14,566 nucleotides of DNA, taken from the NCBI GenBank assembly GCA_030049955.1, contig JASIJX010000326.1, positions 1 through 14,566 on the forward strand. The letters run 5' to 3'. Position 1 is the first letter of the stretch, and every line of letters starts with the position of its first letter. Position numbers and translations under genes: made by a program. This DNA is from Acidobacteriaceae bacterium (GTDB lineage: Bacteria > Acidobacteriota > Terriglobia > Terriglobales > Acidobacteriaceae). The notes beneath the pieces are model-generated. The model searched no databases. It was not told the origin of the DNA and saw only the letters and a program-made list of their open reading frames with translations. This document shows positions 1-7,296 of this stretch, in pieces.

Positions 1-938
1 TGACGGCATTGGCAATTGATCTGGGGGGCTCCCATGCCGCCTGCGCGGTGGTGCGCTCAGGCAGCATAGTTGCCCAACGCAATTTGCGGGCCGACGGCGC
101 CTGTGGGCTCAGTTCACTGTTGCCGGCACTGGGCGATACGCTCGAGGAACTGTTGAAGGGTACGTACACCGCGAAGCGTGCGTGTGCGGCCCTCGTACTT
201 GGATTTTGCGGCATAGTCAACGCGCGGGAGAAGCGCGTACTCGCCACGAATGGAAAGTTTGATGACGCAACCGAGCTCGATTTGAAGGCGTGGTTCGAGC
301 GGAGGCTGGAAATTCCGTTTCTGCTGGAGAACGATGCGCGGCTCGCTCTTCTGGGCGAACACCGCTTCGGCGCCGCGCGCGATTTCCGGGACGCCGTGAT
401 GGTTACTTTGGGCAGTGGTATCGGGGGCGCTGCTCTGCTCGACGGACGGTTGCTTGAGAGCCAACACGGCCTTGCCGGTACGATTGGCGGACATCTGCCT
501 GTTGTGATGAACGGACGTCTTTGTTCGTGCGGCAATCGCGGTTGTGCCGAAGCTGAGGCTTCAACGTCCACTCTCGGCGAAATCTACCGCGAGCGATCTG
601 GCGGAGTGGACGGGTTGCTTGGCGGCAGGAAGAACATCGGTTTTGCTGACCTATTTAAAGCAATAGAAGCAGGTGATCAAGCGGCGGCCGCGACGCTGGA
701 ACACTGTGTGCGCGTCTGGTCAGTTCTGGCCGTGTCGCTCATACACGCATATGACCCCGAGGTCGTGGTATTCGGTGGATCGGTAATGAAGCGGTCTGCG
801 GATATACTGCCCCGCTTGCAGAAATATGTGAATGCTCATGCCTGGACTCCTGGGCGCTCGGTTCCATTGCGAACTGCTCTGCTCGGTTCGGACGCAGCGC
901 TGCTCGGAGCACTCTCGCTCGCGGAGTCCACCTTTTGA
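1..938 (+). CDS. ROK-family sugar kinase (glucokinase/hexose-kinase-like), start just off the window
   Basis: ATP-dependent cytoplasmic sugar kinase of the ROK family, probably acting on glucose or a related hexose; the exact sugar cannot be read from sequence. Counting from TTG at position 9, the phosphate-binding motif DLGGSH is at residues 4-9, the catalytic-base region is ENDA (Asp109), the glycine-rich GSGIGGA is near 135-141, and the zinc-site CSCGNRGC is at 172-179, followed by EAEAS. The frame is open to base 1, which reads TG ACG GCA TTG. If the base before the window is A, the true start is an ATG three codons before that TTG, so the gene is almost complete. Length (about 310 aa) fits the family. 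The usual ExGH sugar-binding motif is replaced by TIGGH near residues 158-162, with Glu lost and one residue inserted, so specificity may differ from classical glucokinase. The cupin isomerase downstream supports a role in hexose entry. Confidence 0.9.
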   Translation, partial: TALAIDLGGSHAACAVVRSGSIVAQRNLRADGACGLSSLLPALGDTLEELLKGTYTAKRACAALVLGFCGIVNAREKRVLATNGKFDDATELDLKAWFERRLEIPFLLENDARLALLGEHRFGAARDFRDAVMVTLGSGIGGAALLDGRLLESQHGLAGTIGGHLPVVMNGRLCSCGNRGCAEAEASTSTLGEIYRERSGGVDGLLGGRKNIGFADLFKAIEAGDQAAAATLEHCVRVWSVLAVSLIHAYDPEVVVFGGSVMKRSADILPRLQKYVNAHAWTPGRSVPLRTALLGSDAALLGALSLAESTF

Positions 939-1069
939 CGAATGAACTCGCTCTTCAGCAACATCCCGAAGTGACAATCTCTCCGGATGATCATGAACGT
1001 GTGCGATCCCGTTCTGCATTTCAATGCGACAAACCGATGGCGACGATCAAAGCCTATGTCAGGAAGTGA
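935..1069 (+). CDS. Possible small coupled ORF, 44 aa, unknown function
   Basis: Short open frame beginning at TTG, overlapping the TGA of the ROK gene in a TTGA arrangement. GGAG lies 9 nt upstream at 922-925. The frame ends in TGA at 1067-1069, eight bases before the isomerase ATG, and its last codons (AGG AAG) carry the isomerase ribosome binding site. The predicted peptide begins MTNELALQQH, is charged and soluble, and matches no family I recognise. The layout fits translational coupling kinase-peptide-isomerase. It may equally be a chance frame or a remnant, because TTG starts are rare and it is very short. Confidence 0.3.
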   Translation: MTNELALQQHPEVTISPDDHERVRSRSAFQCDKPMATIKAYVRK

Positions 1070-1077
1070 GATAAACG

Positions 1078-1869
1078 ATGTCTTTGCAACTGGAATATGA
1101 CCCGGAACTTTCGCTTCGCATTTGCGAAGACAATCTTACCTTTGAGTATGGTCACGAGGTATTCGGGCCCAAACCGGAGATGCGCCGGCTCGACGCGATC
1201 AGGCCCAGTTTGTTGGATCCCAATTGCAGCGGGCCAGATCCCGTCTACGGCATTGCCATGGATGTCGGACGCATTCGGGATCGCGCCGTGCTCCAGGAGC
1301 GCATGCTGCTCTTCGGCGCGCTGGTTTACGCGTCAGGCAGGCTGGGCACAGAGCCCGTTCGCTCGCAGGGCCACGTTCACGCTCTTGCGCAACATAGCGG
1401 CTGGTCTCCGCCGGAAATCTTCGAAATCTGGAGCGGTACTGCGATCATATACGCGCAGGAGCGCGCAGAGGATAATCCCGGCCGCTGTGTTGCCGTCACA
1501 GCGCATGCGGGGGACAAAGTTGTCGTGCCACCGGGCTGGGCCCATTGTGTCATCAATGCCGACCCGGATTATCGAATGTCGTTTGGCGCTTGGTGTGACC
1601 GACAGTATGGATTCGACTACACAGGAGTCCGGGCTCATCGCGGGCTGGCATGGTTCCCGATACTCACCGATTCCGGTGCCATCGAATGGCAGCCGAATGC
1701 AAACTACAGTTCATCTGTACTTGAGCAGCGAAAGGCACGTACCTATCCGGAGCTAGGCCTGGATTCAACCCGAAGCATCTATCGTCAATTCCTGGATAAT
1801 CCGGATTCGGTGATGTTCGTGTCGGATCCCCAGCGCGTCGCAGATCTCTGGTCGGCATTCCTTCCGTAG
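1078..1869 (+). CDS. Cupin-type (archaeal-like) glucose-6-phosphate isomerase
   Basis: Metal-dependent cytoplasmic isomerase interconverting glucose 6-phosphate and fructose 6-phosphate; a cupin fold unrelated to the common SIS-fold Pgi. The cupin metal motifs resemble those of Pyrococcus-type PGI: GHVH at residues 98-101 (His99, His101), PPEIFE at 111-116 (Glu113 as third ligand), and VPPGWAH at 150-156 (His156 as fourth). The family core lies at about residues 90-210, and a C-terminal extension brings the length to 263 aa against about 190 in archaeal enzymes. The spacing between the HxH pair and the Glu is longer than in the archaeal form. ATG at 1078 is supported by AGGAAG about 10 nt upstream. 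It follows the ROK kinase in the same direction, so kinase product and isomerase substrate match. Its TAG ends at 1869, directly against the stop of the opposing deoR gene. The family is clear; activity is inferred. Confidence 0.85.
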   Translation: MSLQLEYDPELSLRICEDNLTFEYGHEVFGPKPEMRRLDAIRPSLLDPNCSGPDPVYGIAMDVGRIRDRAVLQERMLLFGALVYASGRLGTEPVRSQGHVHALAQHSGWSPPEIFEIWSGTAIIYAQERAEDNPGRCVAVTAHAGDKVVVPPGWAHCVINADPDYRMSFGAWCDRQYGFDYTGVRAHRGLAWFPILTDSGAIEWQPNANYSSSVLEQRKARTYPELGLDSTRSIYRQFLDNPDSVMFVSDPQRVADLWSAFLP

Positions 1870-2661
1870 TCAGGCGCGACGGACCTTGATTCCCTTTTTA
1901 AGAAATGGTGCGATCATCTTGTCTGTTGCGCCGCTGTCGGTTATCAGCAGGTCGATGGCCGTTGCAGGGCATATTACCCACTTCGTCGCGATACCCAGTT
2001 TACTGTGATCAGCTACGGCGATCTTCCGTTTTGCCTGTCTGACCATGGCACGGTTGATCTCAACCTCATCCGCATTGATGCAGGTAAGTCCGCGCTCGGC
2101 ATCGATGCCGTTGACTCCAAGAAAAAGCACATCAACGCACACACCACTCATCGATGCTACTGCTTCCGCGCCGACCAGGGAGAACCAGTCGCCACGCAGA
2201 TGGCCCCCCGTCACAAATACTTGGACGTCCTTTCGTTTGCTCAGCTCCATGGCCACATTCACAGTATTTGTAACGACAGTAATGCCGCCAAGCGGGCGTA
2301 AGCTGCGAATCACCTCAGTCGTGGTTGTTCCGGCGGTCAGGGCGATTGTCTCGCCAGGGGAAATCAATTCGGATGCAGCCAGCGCGATTCGTCTCTTTTC
2401 TTCTGCGAAACTCTCCACCTGATCCTGAAACGAGCGGTCATTCCGAAATGCCTCATAAAAAAGCGGCTCGATGGGAATTGCGCCACCATGGGTTCGCCGC
2501 AGGAGTCCCTTGTCCTGGAGTTCCTGCAGATCACGGCGCACCGTGGCGAGCGAGACGTTCAACGATTCGCTCAGATTCTCCACTGAAACGGAGCCTGCCT
2601 GGCGCAACTCCTTCAAGATAACCGCCGGCCGGTCGCTTTGTTTGTTGATACGCTCCGTCAT
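1870..2661 (-). CDS. DeoR/GlpR-family sugar-phosphate-responsive repressor
   Basis: DNA-binding repressor that typically releases its operators when it binds a phosphorylated sugar. Residues 10-60 form the DeoR winged helix, with the signature running VENLSESLNVSLATVRRDLQ and then KGLLRRTHGGA. Residues 80-240 form the sugar-phosphate sensor domain: AGTTTT near 110-115, VTNTVNVA near 130-137, LGVNGID near 181-187 and AVADHSKLG near 215-223. Length (263 aa) is normal. The ATG at 2661 lies 4 nt after the TAA of the GH3 gene, and its AAGG binding site overlaps that stop, so it is co-transcribed with and probably translationally coupled to GH3. Likely targets are the GH3-deoR promoter and the divergent GH99-like promoter, where repeats are visible. 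Autoregulation through the operon is expected. The family call is firm; ligand and targets are inferred. Confidence 0.93.
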   Translation of the reverse strand: MTERINKQSDRPAVILKELRQAGSVSVENLSESLNVSLATVRRDLQELQDKGLLRRTHGGAIPIEPLFYEAFRNDRSFQDQVESFAEEKRRIALAASELISPGETIALTAGTTTTEVIRSLRPLGGITVVTNTVNVAMELSKRKDVQVFVTGGHLRGDWFSLVGAEAVASMSGVCVDVLFLGVNGIDAERGLTCINADEVEINRAMVRQAKRKIAVADHSKLGIATKWVICPATAIDLLITDSGATDKMIAPFLKKGIKVRRA

Positions 2662-2665
2662 AACC

Positions 2666-4879
2666 TTATCGGATTGTAACTGCTCTCATGAGGGGAAGAT
2701 CGCGTGATGACGTTCCTACTAGAACCCCGTAGGTTCCAGCCCGGCGGACCCACTTATGAGCATCCGGGTCATACGTCATAAAGGACTCCGGATCCAAGAT
2801 CATCGTTGCGATCTTCGTCTCGCCTGGCCTCAGTTGAACCTTTGCGAAAGAGCGCAACTGGTGCGGCGGTTCGCCGTCTGCTGCGGGGTGAGCGACATAA
2901 ACCTGGACAACTTCAGCGCCTTTGCGAGCTCCGGTATTCGTGACATCTACATGCACCACAAAACTTCCTGAGCTGGCCGCCACGCCTCGAGTTGGCCCCT
3001 CAGGCTCGATTGCGAGACGGCTGAGCGAAAAGGTGGTGTAAGACAAGCCGAATCCGAACGGGAATAGCGGCTGAGTGTTCGTAGCATCGTACCAGCGATA
3101 GCCCACATTCAAGCCTTCACTGTAAATGGAACGTCCGTCCACGCCGGGCCACTGTTCCTTGCTCGCTGTGGGTATTGCCTCTGCACTTCGCGGAAACGTC
3201 AGCGGTAACTTCGCCGACGGATTCACATCTCCATATAAGATGGCGGCGATTGCATTCCCGTCCTCCTGCCCAGGGTACCAGGCCTCAATGACTCCCGCTA
3301 CGAGATCGAGCCAAGGCATGAGAACCGGTCCTCCCGTATCCAGAACAACAATCGTGTTCCGGTTCACTGCGGCAACGGCTTCAATCAGTGCATCCTGGTT
3401 CCCTGGCAGTTCGAGATTAGGACGATCGGTGCCTTCGGTCTCTTCCGTGTTTGCGAAGACAATCGCCACGCCGGCTTTGCGGGCGACTGCTGCAGATTCA
3501 CTCAGACTGCTTCCGTCCGCGAACGACACCTTCGTAGTTCCGCCTTCGCCGAGCCGCTTGCGAATCCCTTCCAGCGGACTGATGACATAGGGAGCGTTCG
3601 CCTGGGAGCTGCCTCCGCCCTCGATCTTCGGCCGCGCGGAGCCTGCTGCCCCGATGACGGCAATTTCCACGCTTTCGCTCAACGGCAAAATTCCGCGGTC
3701 ATTCTTCAGCAAAACCGTGCCCTCTTCTGCAACTTTCCGGGAGAACATATCGTGCTCCGGACTACGAGCATTCGCGCTCCATGAGCCCCTATTCGGCTGG
3801 TCAAACAAGCCATGTTGGAACATGGGCACAAGGATATGAAGTACATGCGAATCAAGGACCTCCATGCTGACCTGCCCATTCTCCACTGCCGCCTTTAGCT
3901 TATCCCCAAGGAAGCCACCATCAGGCATCTCTTGATCTAGGCCATGATCGACAGACTCCACAGTAGAGTGAGTCGCACCCCAATCGCTCATCACCCAGCC
4001 ATCGAATCTGAGCTGTTTTCTCAGGACTTCGTTGAGCAGATAATCACTTTCGCAGGAGTACACCCCGTTTGTCCTAACATACGCGCACATGAAGGTGCCC
4101 ACATGCGCATCCCGGACGGCAGCTGCGAATGGAGGAAGATAGATCTCGTGGAGCGTCCTTTCGTCCACGCGTGAGTCCTCCTTAAAGCGGTTGTCCTCCT
4201 GATTCATGGTTACGTACATGTTGGCATCTGCAATGGGGCCCTGGCTTTGAATGCCCTTGATTTCGGCAACCGCCATCCGGCTGTTGAAGTACGGATCCTC
4301 GCCATAGCTTTCAAAGGTTCGTCCCCACGCAGGCACACGCACCACGTCGATAGAGGGCGCCAGCGCCACGTTTGTTCCCTTGATCCATTGCTCCCGCCCC
4401 AGTACCCGTCCGAAGGTATTCATCAAACCAACATCCCAGGAGGACGCGGCGGCAATCGGCGCCGGCAGCAAGGTAATATCGTGTGCACCGTTCCCAACTG
4501 CCGCTCGCCCGTCCGCCAGCGTCAGCGCAGGAATCCCGAGACGCCGATTGGGAGGCACATAACCGATGTATCCCTTAACCGGCTGCCGGCACTGCGGAGT
4601 CCAATCCTCAACGCATGGCGCCGCACCATGCACCATCGTGATCTTCTCGTCCAGCGTCATTTCTTTCAGCAGAAGCTCAGCCCGCCGCTCGGGAGACAGG
4701 GCCCGATTTGCCCACGGACGGCGAAACGCCGGTTTTGATTCTGACGAAGACGAGACGACATTTGCCGGCGATTTCTGCGCAATCAGCTCGATTGGATAGA
4801 GGGCCATGAAAATGGACATTGCAATCACGACCATCAGACTGCTCCGGCTCAACCGCCCCGTTGCGCGAAAACTCGACAT
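2666..4879 (-). CDS. Exported GH3 beta-glucosidase-like glycoside hydrolase
   Basis: Retaining exo-glycosidase of family GH3, probably periplasmic. ATG at 4879 is chosen because it gives a compact Sec signal (MSSFRATGRLSR, then a hydrophobic stretch ending near ELIAQ), with GGAG upstream. A GTG at 4924 preceded by AGGG is an alternative and would give 752 aa. Counting from that GTG: the barrel domain has ADGR (137-140), GRTFESYGEDP (201-211) and VMSDWG (311-316, nucleophile Asp314). The alpha/beta sandwich carries TEGTDR with likely acid/base Glu497. A fibronectin-III-like domain runs from about 655 to the end. The usual Lys-His pair in KHF-x-x-N-x-QE is replaced: the segment reads ANMYVTMNQE, so Asn235 and Met236 occupy those positions. 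These residues normally hold the glycone in subsite -1, so substrate or activity may be altered. It is the first gene of an operon with deoR. Confidence 0.92.
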   Translation of the reverse strand: MSSFRATGRLSRSSLMVVIAMSIFMALYPIELIAQKSPANVVSSSSESKPAFRRPWANRALSPERRAELLLKEMTLDEKITMVHGAAPCVEDWTPQCRQPVKGYIGYVPPNRRLGIPALTLADGRAAVGNGAHDITLLPAPIAAASSWDVGLMNTFGRVLGREQWIKGTNVALAPSIDVVRVPAWGRTFESYGEDPYFNSRMAVAEIKGIQSQGPIADANMYVTMNQEDNRFKEDSRVDERTLHEIYLPPFAAAVRDAHVGTFMCAYVRTNGVYSCESDYLLNEVLRKQLRFDGWVMSDWGATHSTVESVDHGLDQEMPDGGFLGDKLKAAVENGQVSMEVLDSHVLHILVPMFQHGLFDQPNRGSWSANARSPEHDMFSRKVAEEGTVLLKNDRGILPLSESVEIAVIGAAGSARPKIEGGGSSQANAPYVISPLEGIRKRLGEGGTTKVSFADGSSLSESAAVARKAGVAIVFANTEETEGTDRPNLELPGNQDALIEAVAAVNRNTIVVLDTGGPVLMPWLDLVAGVIEAWYPGQEDGNAIAAILYGDVNPSAKLPLTFPRSAEAIPTASKEQWPGVDGRSIYSEGLNVGYRWYDATNTQPLFPFGFGLSYTTFSLSRLAIEPEGPTRGVAASSGSFVVHVDVTNTGARKGAEVVQVYVAHPAADGEPPHQLRSFAKVQLRPGETKIATMILDPESFMTYDPDAHKWVRRAGTYGVLVGTSSRDLPLMRAVTIR

Positions 4880-4924
4880 GTCGGTAGATCTCCATTCAGC
4901 ACTCACAAGCACAGCAGTGCTCAC

Positions 4925-5095
4925 TGATCTATCCCTGGAAGCGGCCGTTGGAAGCGGGAACTAAAACAGACGGGAGCAGCTGATGTTTGTGTTGATCCAT
5001 TTTATATAAATCGAGCATATCTTTAGCAGTAAAAGATAAAAATCGACTATACTTTTGCGTGAATCGATGCATTTTAGACACGGGCCTCGAGGCAA
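4925..5095. promoter_or_regulatory. Divergent AT-rich control region between GH3-deoR and the GH99-like gene
   Basis: Non-coding stretch strongly AT-rich in its middle. Three ATCGA boxes begin at 5010, 5042 and 5063, that is 32 and 21 bp apart, close to whole helical turns. The first two extend into a related 15-mer (11 of 15 identical, 5010-5024 and 5042-5056). A perfect inverted repeat TATCTTT/AAAGATA with a 7-nt spacer spans 5018-5038. TATACT at 5048-5053 is a good -10 for the rightward gene, and the inverted repeat covers its -35 position. TTTATATAAA near 5001-5010 could serve the leftward gene. The DeoR protein encoded at 1870-2661 is the obvious candidate ligand; this is inference. Confidence 0.5.
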
Positions 5096-5128
5096 ATGCT
5101 TCGGGTTGGTGCGCGAGGTGTGTTGCGG

Positions 5129-6400
5129 ATGAACAGACGGGAACTTATGGCTGCGGCCCTGGCCGCAGGCGCGGGTACTCTATTTGTCTCCAACACCGTA
5201 CCGGCAGAATCGCCGAAAGGTACGGACGTTCCGCATACGCTGCGCCCAGACGCGCTGATCGGGGAAGCCGCCGAAGCGGGGTACTTCAGCGAGCAGCAGC
5301 TTCACGAAGCACTCGGAACCACGGAATTAAAGCGCCCACAAGTGGAAGTCGTGGCGTTCAATTTTCCAAGCTGGCACGTCTCGCCCTACATGGAAGCGCA
5401 CTTCGGCAAGGGCTGGACAGAGTTCGATACGCTGCGGAATGCGCGCCCTTTGTTTCCAGGTCATACCATGCCCCACTATCCATTGTGGGGCTATTACGAC
5501 GAGTCAGACCCGAAGTGGGCGGCGCAGGAAGTGGAACTGGCCGCGACCTACGGTGTGGACGCATGGATGATCGATTGGTACTGGCATGACGGCGTACAGT
5601 TCTACCAGGAGCAGTTGGAACGCGGGCTGCTGAAAGCCTACAACAGGGACAAGCTGCGGTTCGGCATCATGTGGGCGAACCACGATTGGAAGAATGTATA
5701 CCCTGCGCGTTCGCCAGAGGATGCTGCGGTGCTTTTACCGCAGACGCATTCGCTTGCGGATTTCGAGCGTGTGTGCGACTACTGCGCAGAGCACTACTTC
5801 AGCGAGCCGAATTATCTGAAGTTCGATGAAGCCCACGTCTTTGGCATCTTCGATCCGAACAAAGTGATACAGGAGATGGGAGGCGAGGACGGGCTCAAGC
5901 GCGCGCTCGATACGATGCGCACGCGTGCGCAGAAACACGGCTTCCGGCTGCACCTGCAGGTATGCAATGGGTGGGATGCGCGGCAACAGAAGCTACGAGA
6001 CCTGGGATTCGACAGCGCCGTAGTGTATGGCACGATGGGCTGGACGTATGGCGCAAAGCCACCCGGCTCGCGCATTCCCTATGGGGTGGGTGCGGTCGAG
6101 GCCATTGCGTCGTGGAAGAACAAGCGAGGCGTGGTCGAGGTGCCGTTCTTCCCGACTTGCTCAGTGGGTTGGGATGACAGTCCCCGCTTCGGCGAATACG
6201 CATGCGTAGCGATCAACCGCTCACCCGACCAGTTTGAACGGCTGTTACGCGCGGCGCGGCATTTTGCAGCGGAGCAGAACGGCCAAAGACGGATTTACAT
6301 TGGCGCATGGAACGAGTGGACCGAGGACGGCGTGCTCCTGCCGGACACGATCTGGGGCTATAGCTACCTGGAGGCGCTACGCCGAGCAGTTCGTGATTAA
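5129..6400 (+). CDS. Tat-exported GH99-like (WbsX-type) glycosidase-domain protein
   Basis: Member of the glycoside hydrolase family 99-like/WbsX group, whose true GH99 relatives are endo-alpha-mannosidases/mannanases. ATG at 5129 is preferred over ATG 5096: GAGGTG lies 8 nt upstream, and the product then begins MNRRELMAAALAAGA, a twin-arginine signal, giving 423 aa. The core starts at VVAFNFPSWHVSP; GWTEFDTLRNARPLFPGH and GVDAWMIDWYWHDG are typical of the group. Near the C terminus AWNEWTEDG (Glu396 and Glu399 in the 423-aa numbering) corresponds to the NEWxEG motif that holds the two catalytic glutamates in GH99; the final Gly is Asp here. GYSYLEAL closes the domain. WbsX domains are also annotated in glycan-synthesis clusters, but a Tat signal and hydrolase neighbours favour degradation. 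It is divergent from the GH3-deoR operon and probably shares its regulator. Confidence 0.78.
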   Translation: MNRRELMAAALAAGAGTLFVSNTVPAESPKGTDVPHTLRPDALIGEAAEAGYFSEQQLHEALGTTELKRPQVEVVAFNFPSWHVSPYMEAHFGKGWTEFDTLRNARPLFPGHTMPHYPLWGYYDESDPKWAAQEVELAATYGVDAWMIDWYWHDGVQFYQEQLERGLLKAYNRDKLRFGIMWANHDWKNVYPARSPEDAAVLLPQTHSLADFERVCDYCAEHYFSEPNYLKFDEAHVFGIFDPNKVIQEMGGEDGLKRALDTMRTRAQKHGFRLHLQVCNGWDARQQKLRDLGFDSAVVYGTMGWTYGAKPPGSRIPYGVGAVEAIASWKNKRGVVEVPFFPTCSVGWDDSPRFGEYACVAINRSPDQFERLLRAARHFAAEQNGQRRIYIGAWNEWTEDGVLLPDTIWGYSYLEALRRAVRD

Positions 6401-6419
6401 CAAGCACGTCCGGGTAGTT

Positions 6420-6471
6420 GCTCGGCCATCGGCAAGAACCAGTCATCGTCCAAAGCCGATGTTCACCGAGC
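6420..6471. terminator. Long stem-loop downstream of the GH99-like gene
   Basis: Two nested perfect arms: GCTCGG (6420-6425) pairs with CCGAGC (6466-6471), and CATCGGC (6427-6433) pairs with GCCGATG (6455-6461) around a 21-nt loop, with a small internal loop between the arms. It begins 20 nt after the stop codon. There is no U-tract, so it is either a weak or factor-assisted terminator or an mRNA-stabilising hairpin. Confidence 0.4.
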
Positions 6472-6500
6472 GCAACAATCCTATGAATGTCTGTGAGTGC

Positions 6501-6508
6501 CGATTTTC
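6501..6508. repeat. Target-site duplication, left copy (CGATTTTC)
   Basis: Eight-base direct repeat immediately outside the left inverted repeat, identical to 8886-8893. Eight bases is usual for IS1-like transposition. Confidence 0.9.
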
Positions 6509-6527
6509 GGTAGTGGGTCAGTTTGAA
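6509..6527 (+). repeat. Left terminal inverted repeat (19 bp)
   Basis: GGTAGTGGGTCAGTTTGAA, the exact reverse complement of 8867-8885. Similarity stops sharply after base 19. It starts with GGT, as IS1 ends do. Confidence 0.95.
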
Positions 6528-6573
6528 TTTTGCCCTGGTTGCGACGTTGCGGCGAATGCTTCACACTTGAGGT

Positions 6574-6798
6574 ATGCCAAAGAAGGCCGAACACGATTTC
6601 GCAGTGAACGCCTTTAGGGTGGTTGAGCAAGCCATAGGCGAGCACATGGATGGAAGGCCATTAGAGAAAAAGGAAAAGCCCGTAGCGGCCAAGAGAGGCC
6701 ACGCACGGGCTGCTGTGCTCACTGAAGAGCGAAGAATAGCTATTGCAAAGAAGGCTGCCGCAAAGCGTTGGAAATCTGAATCCACACCGGATCAGTAG
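6574..6798 (+). CDS. Passenger protein, 74 aa, KGG-like basic C-terminal motif
   Basis: Small, very basic cytoplasmic protein starting 46 bp inside the left end of the element. The N-terminal half (MPKKAEHDFAVNAFRVVEQA...) looks helical. Residues 40-66 contain KRGHARAAVLTEERRIAIAK followed by KAAAKRW, a pattern common in small bacterial proteins with the layout GGxARAxxLTxExRxxIAxKAAxxRW. Such proteins are usually hypothetical, often near mobile DNA, and nucleic-acid binding is a reasonable guess. GAGG sits only 1 nt before the ATG, an unfavourable spacing, so translation may be weak or the start may differ. The last 59 bases overlap the opposing 162-aa gene. A role in regulating transposition is possible but not shown. 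Confidence 0.7.
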   Translation: MPKKAEHDFAVNAFRVVEQAIGEHMDGRPLEKKEKPVAAKRGHARAAVLTEERRIAIAKKAAAKRWKSESTPDQ

Positions 6799-7228
6799 CA
6801 GCTACGTTAATCGGTGGGTTCCCGTTCGGATCTGGGCGATGCCGAATCACCCATCCCTCTTCCGCGCGGTCGATAATACCCTCTTGGCGCATCTGCGTCA
6901 GTGTTGAACTGACACTGCCCGCGAAATCGTTAGAGCGCGTCTGCACTCCACCATCTAACAGCAAACGGGTAATCTCCGCAGGCATAACGGGTGCCGTACG
7001 AGACACCAGCAAGTGAATTATCGCTTGCTTGATTCCCATGCCCGCGTAAGGTGACACCCTCAATGGCGCTCTGGGAGCAACCGGAGACGGTTCCACAATG
7101 CGAGCGGATTGTCTCTTTGCCATCAATTCGGCCCCCGGAATCATTGACCGAATTGCATCGAGTTCATCTTCCAGGCGCTTTTCCTCGGCGCGCAATTCTT
7201 GTAAAACTTCACGATAGTCCGTTGCCAT
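6740..7228 (-). CDS. Passenger protein, 162 aa: coiled coil plus winged-helix-like domain
   Basis: Unnamed protein with a predicted DNA-binding architecture. Residues 3-30 are rich in Glu, Leu and Arg in heptad-like order (EVLQELRAEEKRLEDELDAI), suggesting a dimerising coiled coil. Residues 31-62 form a Pro/Ala/Arg linker. Residues 63-130 run from GMGIKQAIIHLL through VMPAEITRLLLDGGV and GSVSSTLTQMRQEGIIDRAE to EGWVI, the helix-helix-helix-hairpin order of a winged helix. The ATG at 7228 has GGAGGG six to seven nt upstream. A near-consensus promoter at 7418-7446 on this strand leaves a leader of about 180 nt containing a 13-codon ORF. Its 3' end overlaps the 74-aa gene. Being divergent from the transposase and separated from it only by the control region, it is a plausible regulator of transposition (inference). 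Confidence 0.78.
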   Translation of the reverse strand: MATDYREVLQELRAEEKRLEDELDAIRSMIPGAELMAKRQSARIVEPSPVAPRAPLRVSPYAGMGIKQAIIHLLVSRTAPVMPAEITRLLLDGGVQTRSNDFAGSVSSTLTQMRQEGIIDRAEEGWVIRHRPDPNGNPPINVAATDPVWIQISNALRQPSLQ

Positions 7229-7296
7229 GATCTCCCTCCAGCCTTATACTGGTGGTCGGGATCGTATCCTTAGTACGACCCCAGCCACTCAGGTAG

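Noticed and set aside
1097..1756. 219-codon plus-strand frame
   Set aside because: Shifted frame inside the cupin isomerase, which has clear catalytic motifs in the other frame.
5096..5128. ATG 5096 as start of the GH99-like gene
   Set aside because: GAGG is only 3 nt upstream, and it would put 11 extra residues before the twin-arginine signal; ATG 5129 has better spacing.
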